Shown here piece after piece: positions 17,415-25,041 of a DNA stretch of 36,502 nt (position 1 is its first letter; each line of letters begins with the position of its first letter). Origin of the DNA: an uncultured beta proteobacterium (GTDB taxonomy: Bacteria; Pseudomonadota; Gammaproteobacteria; Burkholderiales; SG8-39); the NCBI GenBank assembly GCA_903859155.1, contig CAIOLO010000101.1, forward strand, positions 1-36,502. The letters run 5' to 3'. The notes beneath the pieces were generated by a model. That model did no database searches, was not told the origin of the DNA, and saw nothing but the letters and a program-made list of their open reading frames with translations. The position numbers and the translations under genes were made by a program.

Positions 17415-17441
17415 CGCGCTTCGCAAAAAGCGCGCAGTATA
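17415..17441 (-). promoter_or_regulatory. Candidate -10 and 5' UTR hairpin in the divergent spacer
   Basis: On the minus strand TATACT (17436-17441, 5 of 6 to -10) lies 86 bases before the start of the spermidine-synthase-like gene; the -35 region is poor. Just after it a perfect 7-bp hairpin CGCGCTT-CGCAAA-AAGCGCG (17415-17434, plus-strand reading) would form at the start of that transcript. The 124-base spacer must also hold the promoter of the divergent permease, which I could not identify. Confidence 0.35.
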
Positions 17442-17474
17442 GCTTCACGCGCCGCATCGCTACACGGGACCCCA

Positions 17475-18974
17475 TTGAACGAACCGCCGCGCCTGCTGCG
17501 TTCCAAGCTTTTCTGGATTGCCCTGCTGTATTTTTCAGAGGGGTTTCCTCTGGGGCTTTTTTTTGATCTGTTCCCCGTGTATTTCCGCCAGCAGGGCGTC
17601 GATCTGGGCAGCATCGGCCTGTTGAGCCTGCTGGGGCTGGCCTGGACCATAAAGTTTCTCTGGGCCCCGGCCCTGGATTACTACCGCCATCACCGCCACT
17701 GGATGGTTGCGGTCGACTGTCTCATGGGCGTCCTGATGATAGTCCTCGCGCAAACCGCGGGATTCGGGCCCTGGGTCTGGCTCACCATCGGCGCCTTCAC
17801 CCTGCTGTCGGCGACCAATGACATCGCAATCGACGGCTACACCATCGATTTGCTCAACAAGGAGGAGATGGGTCTGGCCAATGGGGTGCGCATTGGTTTT
17901 TACCGGGTCGGCATGCTGAGCGCCGGTTTCATTCTCATCCTCACCGACCATATCGGCTGGTTCTGGTCCTACTGCGCGGCGGCGTTGCTTTTCCTTTTCT
18001 GTGCCGCAGCCTGCTGGTGCGCGCCGCGGGAACCTGTAACGGCGCGCGCCACCTACGCGACATCGGCCCTGGCCGAGCTGAAATTCCTGTTTGCCCGTCC
18101 CGGGGTTGCGCTGGCCATCACACTTTTCCTGCTCGGATTGCTGTGGCCGGTCACCGCGAGCCTGCAATGGCATTGGCTCGCCGATGCACAACGGGCGGCG
18201 TGGTTCAAGGTCGGCGTGCCGGTCTCGGCATTTCTGCTCGCCGGTCTGCTGATTGCGGCGCAGGCGCGCGGCGGCAAATCGGCGCGCGGCGAGTCGCTGA
18301 CCCAAGGGCCGATATTCGGCGCCCTGGTGGAACTGCTTGCCAGGCCCGGCATGTTGCCGGTGTTGGTATTCATCCTGATCTTCAAACTGGCCGATTCCTC
18401 GATGGGATTCATGATCAAGCCTTTCTGGGTCGACGCGGGATTCAGCAACCAGCAGATCGGCCTGGTATCGGTAAATGTCGGTTTGGTGCTTTCAATTCTC
18501 GGCGGTCTGCTCGGCGGCTGGTACACCGACCGCGTCGGCATCTTCAGGGCGTTATGGATGCTCGGCCTGTGGCAGGCATTCTCCAATCTCGGTTACGCGT
18601 GGGCGGCCTGGACCGTACCCATGGCGCCTCAGGGTGCCGACATCGCCGTGCACCATCAATGGGCGATGTACGCGGCAAGCGCCACTGAATCCTTCACCGG
18701 GGGGTTGGGAACCGCGGCATTCCTCGCATTTCTGATGGCCATCGTCAACAAACAGCGCTCCACCACCGAGTACGCCATCCTTTCCTCCATCTTTGCGTTC
18801 TCACGCTCCCTGTCTGGGGGCGTCAGCGGCTTTGGTGTGGAAGCCATGGGATACGGCGGGTACTTCCTGCTGACCTTTTTTCTGGCGTTTCCCGCATATT
18901 TTTTCCTGCCTTGGGTGAGTCGCATGCTCGCGGCAGCCGACGGCGCCACCACGTCGGCGAACGATGCTCGCTGA
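17475..18974 (+). CDS. AmpG-family muropeptide permease (MFS)
   Basis: A 499-residue inner-membrane transporter with about 12 to 14 helices. The N-terminal LLYFSEGFPLGLFFDLFPVYFRQQGVDLGSIGLLSL, with KFLWAPALDYY after the second helix, and DIAIDGYTIDLL are typical of AmpG-like permeases, which import GlcNAc-anhydroMurNAc peptides for cell-wall recycling. Length matches the family. The best start is TTG 17475 with GGGA 6 bases upstream; no ATG or GTG occurs in frame near the first helix. It is divergent from the spermidine-synthase-like gene. No ampD, ampC or nagZ is in view, so the muropeptide role is inferred from family similarity only. Confidence 0.82.
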   Translation: MNEPPRLLRSKLFWIALLYFSEGFPLGLFFDLFPVYFRQQGVDLGSIGLLSLLGLAWTIKFLWAPALDYYRHHRHWMVAVDCLMGVLMIVLAQTAGFGPWVWLTIGAFTLLSATNDIAIDGYTIDLLNKEEMGLANGVRIGFYRVGMLSAGFILILTDHIGWFWSYCAAALLFLFCAAACWCAPREPVTARATYATSALAELKFLFARPGVALAITLFLLGLLWPVTASLQWHWLADAQRAAWFKVGVPVSAFLLAGLLIAAQARGGKSARGESLTQGPIFGALVELLARPGMLPVLVFILIFKLADSSMGFMIKPFWVDAGFSNQQIGLVSVNVGLVLSILGGLLGGWYTDRVGIFRALWMLGLWQAFSNLGYAWAAWTVPMAPQGADIAVHHQWAMYAASATESFTGGLGTAAFLAFLMAIVNKQRSTTEYAILSSIFAFSRSLSGGVSGFGVEAMGYGGYFLLTFFLAFPAYFFLPWVSRMLAAADGATTSANDAR

Positions 18975-19006
18975 CTGCACCCCCGGTTGAAGCTTCTCGC
19001 GACTCA

Positions 19007-19047
19007 TTGACCCGAATCAACGTGCGGCACCGTGGATGGCGTACATT
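19007..19047 (+). promoter_or_regulatory. FNR/Anr-type promoter candidate
   Basis: TTGACCCGAATCAA (19007-19020) matches TTGAT-N4-ATCAA at 9 of 10 positions. TACATT (19042-19047, 4 of 6 to -10) follows at the spacing expected when the box is centred near -41.5. Both elements are visible; use by an FNR or Anr protein under low oxygen is an inference. Confidence 0.5.
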
Positions 19048-19199
19048 GTTCGCGATGCCAGCGGTATTGGCCAATTGCGGTTGAATTGCCTGGGAAAAGG
19101 CTTTACAGTTTGCCCTTACTACGCAAGGTTCCCCGTAGTTTCCGGTTTGGCTGTGCAATATTGCCTGGAACGCACAAGGACCTGAATTGACGTCGAAAC

Positions 19200-19223
19200 G
19201 CCGGGATCGCCGGCTATTTTTTT
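19200..19223 (+). terminator. Short terminator-like hairpin in the leader (possible attenuator)
   Basis: GCCGG (19200-19204) pairs with CCGGC (19210-19214) around loop GATCG, followed by TATTTTTTT (19215-19223). The 5-bp stem is short for an intrinsic terminator but pure GC. It lies 14 bases before the ATG of the next gene, so it could attenuate the operon or simply insulate it from upstream transcription. Confidence 0.4.
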
Positions 19224-19236
19224 CTGTGAGGATCCA

Positions 19237-19542
19237 ATGGAAAACGAAGTCAGCCGCGACAAGCTCGTAACAGATTTGAAGGTTGTGATTGCCGATGCCG
19301 AAGACCTGTTGAAGGCGACCGCCAGCCACGCCGGTGAAAAAGCCGCGGCGGCGCGTCTGAAGATTCAGGACAGCATCGATGGCGCAAAGGAAAAGCTGGC
19401 CCACCTGAGCGAGGCCGGTGTGTACAAAGCCAAAGCCGCGGCTCGCGCCACGGATGACTATGTGCACGACAATCCCTGGCAGGCGGTGGGAATTGCTGCT
19501 GCGGCCGGGGTGGTTCTTGGCCTGCTGATCAGTCGCAGGTAG
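19237..19542 (+). CDS. ElaB/YqjD/DUF883 family membrane-anchored protein
   Basis: A 101-residue protein with a long, charged, Ala-rich helical part (about 1-75; LKVVIADAEDLLKATASHAGEKAAAARLKIQDSID) and a single C-terminal membrane helix (about 81-98), starting with the family hallmark YVHDNPWQAVGIAAAAGVVLGLLISRR. E. coli relatives YqjD and ElaB are inner-membrane proteins that bind ribosomes in stationary phase. The ribosome site GAGGATC stands 2 to 8 bases before ATG 19237. First gene of a four-gene operon with YqjE-like, YqjK-like and LETM1-like proteins. Confidence 0.93.
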   Translation: MENEVSRDKLVTDLKVVIADAEDLLKATASHAGEKAAAARLKIQDSIDGAKEKLAHLSEAGVYKAKAAARATDDYVHDNPWQAVGIAAAAGVVLGLLISRR

Positions 19543-19560
19543 TTCTCCAACCCCCCCCAC

Positions 19561-19959
19561 ATGAGCGACGGCAGCAGCCGCGACGCAGGCCTGCTCGCTT
19601 CGTTGCGCGGGCTTGTCCGTACCCTGATCGCGGTTGCGCACACGCGCCTGGCGATTCTCGCCAGCGAACTGGAGGAACAGGGCGCCTGCTTCACGCGCAT
19701 CGCAGTCTATGCCGCCATAGGTGCGGCGGGCCTGCTCTTCACGACCGCGCTGGGCATCGTTCTATTGATCGCGGCCTTCTGGGACAATCGATTACTGGTA
19801 ATCGGCATTCTTTTCGCCGTGTTTTTCGGCGCCACCCTGTGGTCCCTGGTCACCCTCAGGAAATACCTGACCGGCCGACCCAGGCTGTTGTCGGCGACTC
19901 TGGCGGAACTGGCAAAAGACAAGGCATCGCTTTCCGGCATCAATGAAAACGATTGCTGA
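19561..19959 (+). CDS. YqjE-like (phage holin superfamily) membrane protein
   Basis: A 132-residue protein with two membrane helices (about 46-70, RIAVYAAIGAAGLLFTTALGIVLLIAAF, and about 76-97, LLVIGILFAVFFGATLWSLVTL) after an amphipathic N-terminal helix (LRGLVRTLIAVAHTRLAILASELEEQ) typical of YqjE/DUF1469. The label phage holin superfamily is a family name only; nothing here suggests a prophage. ATG 19561 follows the DUF883 gene by 18 bases and lacks a clear Shine-Dalgarno, so translation may depend on coupling. Its end overlaps the next gene by 17 bases. Confidence 0.88.
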   Translation: MSDGSSRDAGLLASLRGLVRTLIAVAHTRLAILASELEEQGACFTRIAVYAAIGAAGLLFTTALGIVLLIAAFWDNRLLVIGILFAVFFGATLWSLVTLRKYLTGRPRLLSATLAELAKDKASLSGINENDC

Positions 19960-20242
19960 GATCCGCGCGCTGCGCGAACAACTGGTCGCCGAAGCCGCCC
20001 GTCAGCGCAGCACCATCGCACTGCAGTTCTCGTCGCTGCAGGGCCCGGCCAATGCGGCTGCGCGTGGCCTCCAGGTATTTGGCTGGCTGAGGCAGCACCC
20101 GCTGCTGGTGGGCGCGACGGCGGCCGTGCTGGTGGCGGTGCAACCGCGCCGCGCTCTGCGGCTTGCGGGCCGCGGCGTGGTTCTATGGCGGTCATTGCGC
20201 ATGCTCAGGGGCTGGCTCAGGGAAAAGGGCGTGGCCTCGTGA
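19943..20242 (+). CDS. YqjK-like protein
   Basis: A 99-residue basic protein. The first half is helical and polar (IAEIRALREQLVAEAARQRSTIALQF), then GWLRQHPLLVGATAAVLVAV gives one weak membrane segment (about 51-67), followed by an Arg-rich tail. Order and size fit the yqjD-yqjE-yqjK cluster of enterobacteria. It overlaps the YqjE-like gene by 17 bases and the next gene by 4 bases (GTGA), which points to tight coupling. The function is unknown. Confidence 0.78.
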   Translation: MKTIAEIRALREQLVAEAARQRSTIALQFSSLQGPANAAARGLQVFGWLRQHPLLVGATAAVLVAVQPRRALRLAGRGVVLWRSLRMLRGWLREKGVAS

Positions 20243-20547
20243 AAAATTACGCCAAACCCATCATAAGCTTCTACGCGGTCATGGATCGCGAGCGGGTGAA
20301 CATGCAGCGCGAGTTTGCCTCCGTTCAGGGCCTGATGCCGCTCCTGATGAAACCGCGCAACCGGCAGAAATGGTCGCGCGAGGACAAGCGCGAGCTTGCC
20401 CAGCACATGAGACGCATGGCCAAGCTCAGCCCCTACATCGCGGTAATCGTGCTACCGGGTGGTTTTGCCATTCTGCCGGTACTCGCCTGGTGGCTGGACC
20501 GGCGCCGCGGCCGCGGCGCGCGCCCGCCAGCCACGCGTGCCTCCTAG
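20239..20547 (+). CDS. Small LETM1-like membrane protein
   Basis: A 102-residue protein with a basic N-terminal part (MQREFASVQGLMPLLMKPRN), then WSREDKRELAQHMRRMAKLSPYIAVIVLPGGFAILPVLAWWLDRRR. The helix pattern of a charged ELxxHxRRxxxLSP leading into a Pro-containing membrane segment (about 64-86) resembles the entry of the LETM1 domain, which in mitochondria has a membrane helix followed by a ribosome-binding part. The match is short and is my reading, not a search result. GTG 20239 overlaps the stop of the YqjK-like gene; ATG 20185 is an in-frame alternative deeper inside that gene. Last gene of the operon. Confidence 0.7.
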   Translation: MKNYAKPIISFYAVMDRERVNMQREFASVQGLMPLLMKPRNRQKWSREDKRELAQHMRRMAKLSPYIAVIVLPGGFAILPVLAWWLDRRRGRGARPPATRAS

Positions 20548-20704
20548 CGTAGAACGCACTCGCGTAGAGCTTGCGCCGGCTGTTGGGAGCAGCGCGGCGG
20601 GCTTTTGGCAGCGCGGTCCTGGGACAGACCCCGCGCGCGCGCAACGCAGGTCCGCAATTGAATCCGGCCAACCGCAGGAACGCCAGGGTCTGCGCGTTCG
20701 CCGC

Positions 20705-21178
20705 TCAGTGGTCGGAAAAAATCTTCGCCGGTTTTTTCGCGTCGATGAGAACAAAAGCGATCCGGCAGGTCTTGCTGCTGCGGTTGGCCCAGCCGTGCCA
20801 GGTCCCCTGCTGAATCATGACATCGCCCTGATTCATGTGAACTTCCTTGCCGTCATCGAGAATCATGTCGCACTCGCCTTCCATCAACAGGACATAGTCG
20901 ACGGTATTGGTCCGGTGCATCAGGGCCGGCGTTCCGGCCGGCAGTTCCAGCATGCGAAAAATACTGCCCTCGGGTCCGGGGCTCAGTTGCAATTTGTTCG
21001 CAACGGGGTCGCGGTCGCTCGACATGTCCACGGGCATCTGTGCCGTCGCCCAAAGGCCCGCGTTCTGCACATTCTTGTCTTTCACGCCCGGACTGGACTC
21101 CTGCACCGAATCCATCCCTATAATCGCTTTCCCATTGGCATCGTGCGTGGTGACGATACGACGGATCTTGAACGGCAT
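20705..21178 (-). CDS. Cupin-domain protein
   Basis: A 157-residue single-domain cupin. Motif 1 is PALMHRTNTVDYVLLMEGECDMILDDG, with the spacing of the cupin H-x-(n)-E-G pattern, and motif 2 is MNQGDVMIQQGTWHGWANRS, with H in the GTWHGW position. A metal site with the conserved Glu and His residues is possible. Such stand-alone cupins with GTxHGWxN are common next to catabolic genes of aromatics or carboxylic acids and may act as isomerases, dioxygenases or sensors; the activity cannot be assigned. ATG 21178 has AAGGAG 7 bases upstream. Divergent from the CocE-like hydrolase. Confidence 0.85.
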   Translation of the reverse strand: MPFKIRRIVTTHDANGKAIIGMDSVQESSPGVKDKNVQNAGLWATAQMPVDMSSDRDPVANKLQLSPGPEGSIFRMLELPAGTPALMHRTNTVDYVLLMEGECDMILDDGKEVHMNQGDVMIQQGTWHGWANRSSKTCRIAFVLIDAKKPAKIFSDH

Positions 21179-21439
21179 GTCTGACTCCTTGAATGGGTCC
21201 CTTTGAGGGACGGTATGAATCCGCTGACGCGGCATTGAACGCTGCCCGCCGTGAAACCGCGGCGCGCAGCGGCAAATATACGCCGCAGGTCGTACGCGCC
21301 GCAATAGCGGCGCGGGCGGGTATCTCGCCGGATTCGAGAACATGATAGGCTTTTGACGAACGGCGCGATTCGATTCCCCCGCGCACCCGCGTTGGCCTGC
21401 GCGGTACTGTCCAGCAGGGGATTTTCAATGGAGGTTACG
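21179..21439. promoter_or_regulatory. Divergent control region with two hairpins
   Basis: This 261-base spacer separates the divergent cupin and hydrolase genes. It holds hairpin GTCCC-TTTGA-GGGAC (21197-21211) close to the cupin start and a perfect 7-bp hairpin GCGCCGC-AATA-GCGGCGC (21296-21313) in the middle. No consensus promoter was identified. In frame, the hydrolase ORF extends upstream to 21353 but without a ribosome site. Confidence 0.4.
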
Positions 21440-23164
21440 ATGTTTTCAACGGATTGGCAGACTTCGAAACGCGAGTACGGCGTCATCATAGAGCGCAACG
21501 TCGATATCCCGGTCGGCAACGGCATCAGCATGAAGGCGGACATTTACCGCCCCGATGCCGAGGGCAAATTCCCGGTGTTGTTCACGCCCAGCCCCTACTC
21601 GAAGGAAGTGCAGGGCATGTCGATGATGCCCAACGGCTTCACCTATGCGCGCGGCTGGATCGAATCGGGCGATTTCAACTTCTACGTGCGGCGCGGCTAT
21701 GTGATGGTGATAGCCACCATACGCGGTGCGCGCGGCTCCGGCGGCAACTTCGGCAACATCGAACCCGATCCGCAAACCATCAAGGACCTCGCCACGGCGG
21801 TCGGCTGGCTGGGAACGCAAGCCTGGAGCACCGGCAAGGTCGGGATGAACGGCGTGTCCTACTTCTCCATGGTGGCCAAGCGTGTGGCCGCGCTCAAACC
21901 GCCTCACCTCGGCGCGATATTTTCTCCCTATGGAATCACCGACGGCTACCGTGACCTGCTGTATCGCGGCGGAATTCTGGCGCCTGACTTTACCGAGTAC
22001 TGGGCCCGCAGGCAGGCGCCTTTTTTCACCATTGAAAACTCGCTGCGCAAGAAGTGGGGGGACGAAAAGTACAACGCCGCGGTCAAAGCCGCCATGAGCG
22101 ACCCGGAGATCATGTCCAACCCGTTGCTGGCAACCGCGCTGCGCGCACCTGACAGCGGCGGCAATCCGATGCTGGTGGAAATCCTGCTCAATCCGCTGTG
22201 CAACGAATACTGGAAGGAGCGCGCGGTCAATTTCGAGGCGGGCTGCGAAGTGCCCGCCTATCTCGGCGCGGATTGGGGCATGTTCGGATTGCATCTCCCC
22301 GGCGACGTGCGCGCCTTTGAACAATGGAAGGGACCCAAGCGCCTGACCATCGGACCGCCGATCTACCTGGACCGGCCCTGCTATCAATACGCTTACGAGT
22401 CCTTGCGCTGGTTCGACTACTGGCTGAAGGGCATACAGAACGGCATCATGGATGAAGCCCCGGTACAACTGTTCATCGAAGGCACGGGAGAGTGGAAGGA
22501 GGCCGACACCTGGCCGGTGCCCGGCACGCGCTGGACGCCGTTTTACCTGCACAAGGACGGGTTGCTCTCGGAGCACGAGTTCTGGCCCAACGAGGGCTTC
22601 AGCACTTACGAGGACTCCGCTTTCAGCCATCAGGGCGTGGAGTTCTGGACGCCCGCCATGGTTGAGTCCACCGAGGTATGCGGGCCGATCGCACTCAATC
22701 TCTACGGTTCCACCACCGATTCCGAGGTGCTCTGGTTCGCCACCATTCTGCACCGCGATGCCGCCGGCAAGGAACGCATTCTCACCCGCGGCTGGCTGCG
22801 CGGCTCGCAGCGCAAACTCGACGAAAAGCGCTCCAAGCCCTGGCAACCGTATCACTCCCACGACAAGCGCGAACCGATCGAGCCCAACCGGGTCTATGAA
22901 TTCAACGTGGAAATCCGCCCGGTCGGCATCCTGCTGAAGCCTGGCGAGAGCATCGGTCTGCGCATCAAGAGCGCCGACAATGATCCGCCGACCAATATCA
23001 CCGAAGACATCGGCCTGGGTTCGGTGTCGCGCCCGATGGCCTCGCATGTTTCGGTGCATCACAACGCCGACAACCCGTCGCACCTGCTGCTGCCGATCAC
23101 CCGCGGCAACCGCATCGGCACCTTCATATCGGGAGGCAAGCTGCCGCCGCTGGCAAAAGGCTGA
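21440..23164 (+). CDS. CocE/NonD-family alpha/beta hydrolase
   Basis: A 574-residue protein of the X-Pro dipeptidyl-peptidase S15/CocE family: an N-terminal alpha/beta-hydrolase domain and a C-terminal jelly-roll domain (from about 370). The nucleophile is S140 in KVGMNGVSYFSM. The RG-x-G-x-S-x-G loop reads TIRGARGSGGNFG, without the usual Asp before RG. The segment normally carrying the catalytic His (GPWxH) reads LTIGPPIYLDRPCYQ, so the classical triad is not evident. Family members cleave esters or amides, cocaine esterase being the best known; the substrate here is unknown. ATG 21440 has GGAGG 5 bases before it. It is followed 12 bases later by an isochorismatase-fold gene, clearly one operon. 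Confidence 0.85.
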   Translation: MFSTDWQTSKREYGVIIERNVDIPVGNGISMKADIYRPDAEGKFPVLFTPSPYSKEVQGMSMMPNGFTYARGWIESGDFNFYVRRGYVMVIATIRGARGSGGNFGNIEPDPQTIKDLATAVGWLGTQAWSTGKVGMNGVSYFSMVAKRVAALKPPHLGAIFSPYGITDGYRDLLYRGGILAPDFTEYWARRQAPFFTIENSLRKKWGDEKYNAAVKAAMSDPEIMSNPLLATALRAPDSGGNPMLVEILLNPLCNEYWKERAVNFEAGCEVPAYLGADWGMFGLHLPGDVRAFEQWKGPKRLTIGPPIYLDRPCYQYAYESLRWFDYWLKGIQNGIMDEAPVQLFIEGTGEWKEADTWPVPGTRWTPFYLHKDGLLSEHEFWPNEGFSTYEDSAFSHQGVEFWTPAMVESTEVCGPIALNLYGSTTDSEVLWFATILHRDAAGKERILTRGWLRGSQRKLDEKRSKPWQPYHSHDKREPIEPNRVYEFNVEIRPVGILLKPGESIGLRIKSADNDPPTNITEDIGLGSVSRPMASHVSVHHNADNPSHLLLPITRGNRIGTFISGGKLPPLAKG

Positions 23165-23176
23165 GCGGAGAACCCC

Positions 23177-23902
23177 GTGGCTCGGGACTGGGAACGGTTT
23201 CTCAACCAGCGCGACCGAGATGTGCTTCAGGCGCTGGGTTTCGGCGCGCGCATGGGTTTCGGCGCGCGCCCGGCGCTGGTGATTGTCGACGCCAATTACG
23301 AGTTCTGCGGCAAGCGGCCGCTGCCAATTCTGGAATCGATCAGACAATGGCGCGGCTCCTGTGGCGAAGAAGGATGGGCCGCGGTGGCGGTGATGAAGCG
23401 CCTGATCGATGTGGCGCACGGCAAGGGGTTGCCGGTGTTTTACTCCACCAACACCCGCCGCGCGGATCGATGGGATGCGGGCAGCTGGCGCTGGAAAAGC
23501 GCCGGCGAAAAACTGCCCGGGCCGCGCGATGCGCGCCTGGATGACATCGTCGATGAAATTGCGCCTCGGCCGCAGGACATCATCATCCGCAAAACCAAGC
23601 CCAGTGTATTTTTCGGCACGCCGTTTCTCTCCTACCTGAACCTGCTGAAAGTGGATTCTCTGCTGGTCTGCGGCGGGACCACCAGCGGTTGCGTCCGCGC
23701 CACGGTGTTGGACGCTTTTTCGGAAAACTTGCGATGCGCTGTGGTGGCCGATGGCTGTTTCGACCGCGTGGAAGTGTCACACGCAATGAATCTGGTGGAT
23801 ATGCATGCGAAATACGCCGACGTCGTTGATGCCGACGAAGCCATTAAATTCATGGCCGGTCTAGAATCCGGAAAGTTCGACCTCCCGGAAACCATCAGTT
23901 AG
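23177..23902 (+). CDS. Isochorismatase-fold cysteine hydrolase (amidase-like)
   Basis: A 241-residue cysteine hydrolase. The catalytic triad is D38 (LVIVDANYEF), K139 (IIRKTKPSVFFGT) and C172 (GGTTSGCVRATVLDAF), with the cis-peptide TTSGC typical of N-carbamoylsarcosine amidase and related enzymes. These hydrolyse small amides such as carbamoyl or maleamic acids. It starts with GTG 23177 (GGAG 7 bases upstream), 12 bases after the CocE-like gene. Together the two suggest stepwise hydrolysis of an ester or amide substrate. The true substrate cannot be predicted. Confidence 0.9.
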   Translation: MARDWERFLNQRDRDVLQALGFGARMGFGARPALVIVDANYEFCGKRPLPILESIRQWRGSCGEEGWAAVAVMKRLIDVAHGKGLPVFYSTNTRRADRWDAGSWRWKSAGEKLPGPRDARLDDIVDEIAPRPQDIIIRKTKPSVFFGTPFLSYLNLLKVDSLLVCGGTTSGCVRATVLDAFSENLRCAVVADGCFDRVEVSHAMNLVDMHAKYADVVDADEAIKFMAGLESGKFDLPETIS

Positions 23903-24011
23903 CCGGATTTTTCCAGGCGGCTCCCGCACATTGACCGAAACGGCCGCCGATCAGCGGAATTTGCCGGAAGCATTCCCGTTTTTTATCGGTCCAATTTATT
24001 GAAGGTGAATC

Positions 24012-24962
24012 ATGCCGGTATTGATCATTGGTGCGGGCCTGGTTGGCTCGCAAATCGCGAGAATTCTGGTGGAACAGGGCGAGCGCCCGGTGGTTATGGA
24101 TCAAAGGCCGCAGCGCGAAGCGCTGGCGCAAATTGTCGACCTCGCCAGAATCGACCTGGTCGAGGGTGACGTACTGCGCCCGCTGACGCTGAGCCAGGCA
24201 ATCTGCAAGGGCGGCATCACCTCGATCGTCCATACCGCCGCACACCCTATGCTGACCCTTGGCGCGCAGCGCGATCCCTACGCGGCGATCCAGCTCAACA
24301 TCATGGGAACAGTGAATGTGCTGGATGCGGCGCGTGTGCATGGCGTCAAACGCGTCGTGGTTTCCAGTTCCAGTGTGCTCAATGGCCACATGAGCGGTGG
24401 CGAGGATGCCGGTGACATGACCCGCGAGGAGGCGTTCCCGCGCCCGAGCACTTTTTATGCCGCCACCAAGCAGGCGGTGGAGAGCATAGGCCACAACTAT
24501 GCTGCCATCGGCATCGAGTTTGCAGCGATGCGCTACGGTCCGGTCGCCGGTCCATGGGGCGGCCCCGGCGGCGGCGGACCGACCGTCATGTTCCGCGACA
24601 TGATGGAGGCCGCCATCGCGGGTGACGAAGCGGTGATTCCCAGCGCGGCCATGGAGTGGGTGTATTCCAAGGATGCCGCGCGCGGCACGGTGCTGGCGTT
24701 GCAGTCGGCCACGCTTGCATCACGTGTTTTCAACATAACCATGGGCAAAGCGACCAGCCCCGAGGAGATGACTGTCGCGCTGAAAGAGGTTTTCCCCGGC
24801 GTCAGGACCCGTTTCGACAAACCGCTGGTTTCCGGCGGCGCGCGCTCGAAACCCGCCCAGATCACTCGCGCAAAAAATATTCTTGGTTACGAACCCGAGT
24901 TTCCCCTGCTCGTGGCGATGCGCGATTACGTTGCGTGGTCGCGCGCGACTGCGAAAGGGTAG
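24012..24962 (+). CDS. NAD-dependent epimerase/dehydratase family protein
   Basis: A 316-residue extended short-chain dehydrogenase. The nucleotide-binding loop is G7-A-G-L-V-G12 at the N-terminus, acidic D30 after strand 2 suggests NAD, and the catalytic pair is Y149 and K153 (TFYAATKQ) with S118-S121 before. The C-terminal part has the sugar-epimerase-like EWVYSKDAARGTVLAL. Ribosome site GAAGGTG lies 5 bases before ATG 24012. It lies 109 bases after the isochorismatase gene on the same strand and probably belongs to the same accessory group. Substrate unknown; there are no nucleotide-sugar genes nearby. Confidence 0.85.
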   Translation: MPVLIIGAGLVGSQIARILVEQGERPVVMDQRPQREALAQIVDLARIDLVEGDVLRPLTLSQAICKGGITSIVHTAAHPMLTLGAQRDPYAAIQLNIMGTVNVLDAARVHGVKRVVVSSSSVLNGHMSGGEDAGDMTREEAFPRPSTFYAATKQAVESIGHNYAAIGIEFAAMRYGPVAGPWGGPGGGGPTVMFRDMMEAAIAGDEAVIPSAAMEWVYSKDAARGTVLALQSATLASRVFNITMGKATSPEEMTVALKEVFPGVRTRFDKPLVSGGARSKPAQITRAKNILGYEPEFPLLVAMRDYVAWSRATAKG

Positions 24963-25041
24963 GCGCCTCATGGCGCGGATCGCGGATGCGCCGTTGCCGA
25001 CCCCACGGTTGAGGCGGTAACAGGCTCTTGGCACAAAACCA

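Larger units (their letters stand above)
18975..19236 (+). other. Long leader region of the YqjD/YqjE operon
   Basis: No gene is supported in these 262 bases. They hold an FNR-like box (19007-19020), a -10-like TACATT (19042-19047) at class II distance, and a short terminator-like hairpin with a T tract (19200-19223) just before the ribosome site of the next gene. If the start site is near 19055, the leader is about 180 bases long. Confidence 0.55.

Noticed and set aside
19561-19959. Prophage lysis gene (holin)
   Set aside because: The holin label is only the superfamily name; the gene lies in the chromosomal yqjD-yqjE-yqjK arrangement and no phage genes are near.
21446-23419. 657-codon minus-strand frame opposite the CocE-like gene
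   Set aside because: Antisense shadow of a clear hydrolase gene; no domain recognised and His/Arg/Gln-rich.
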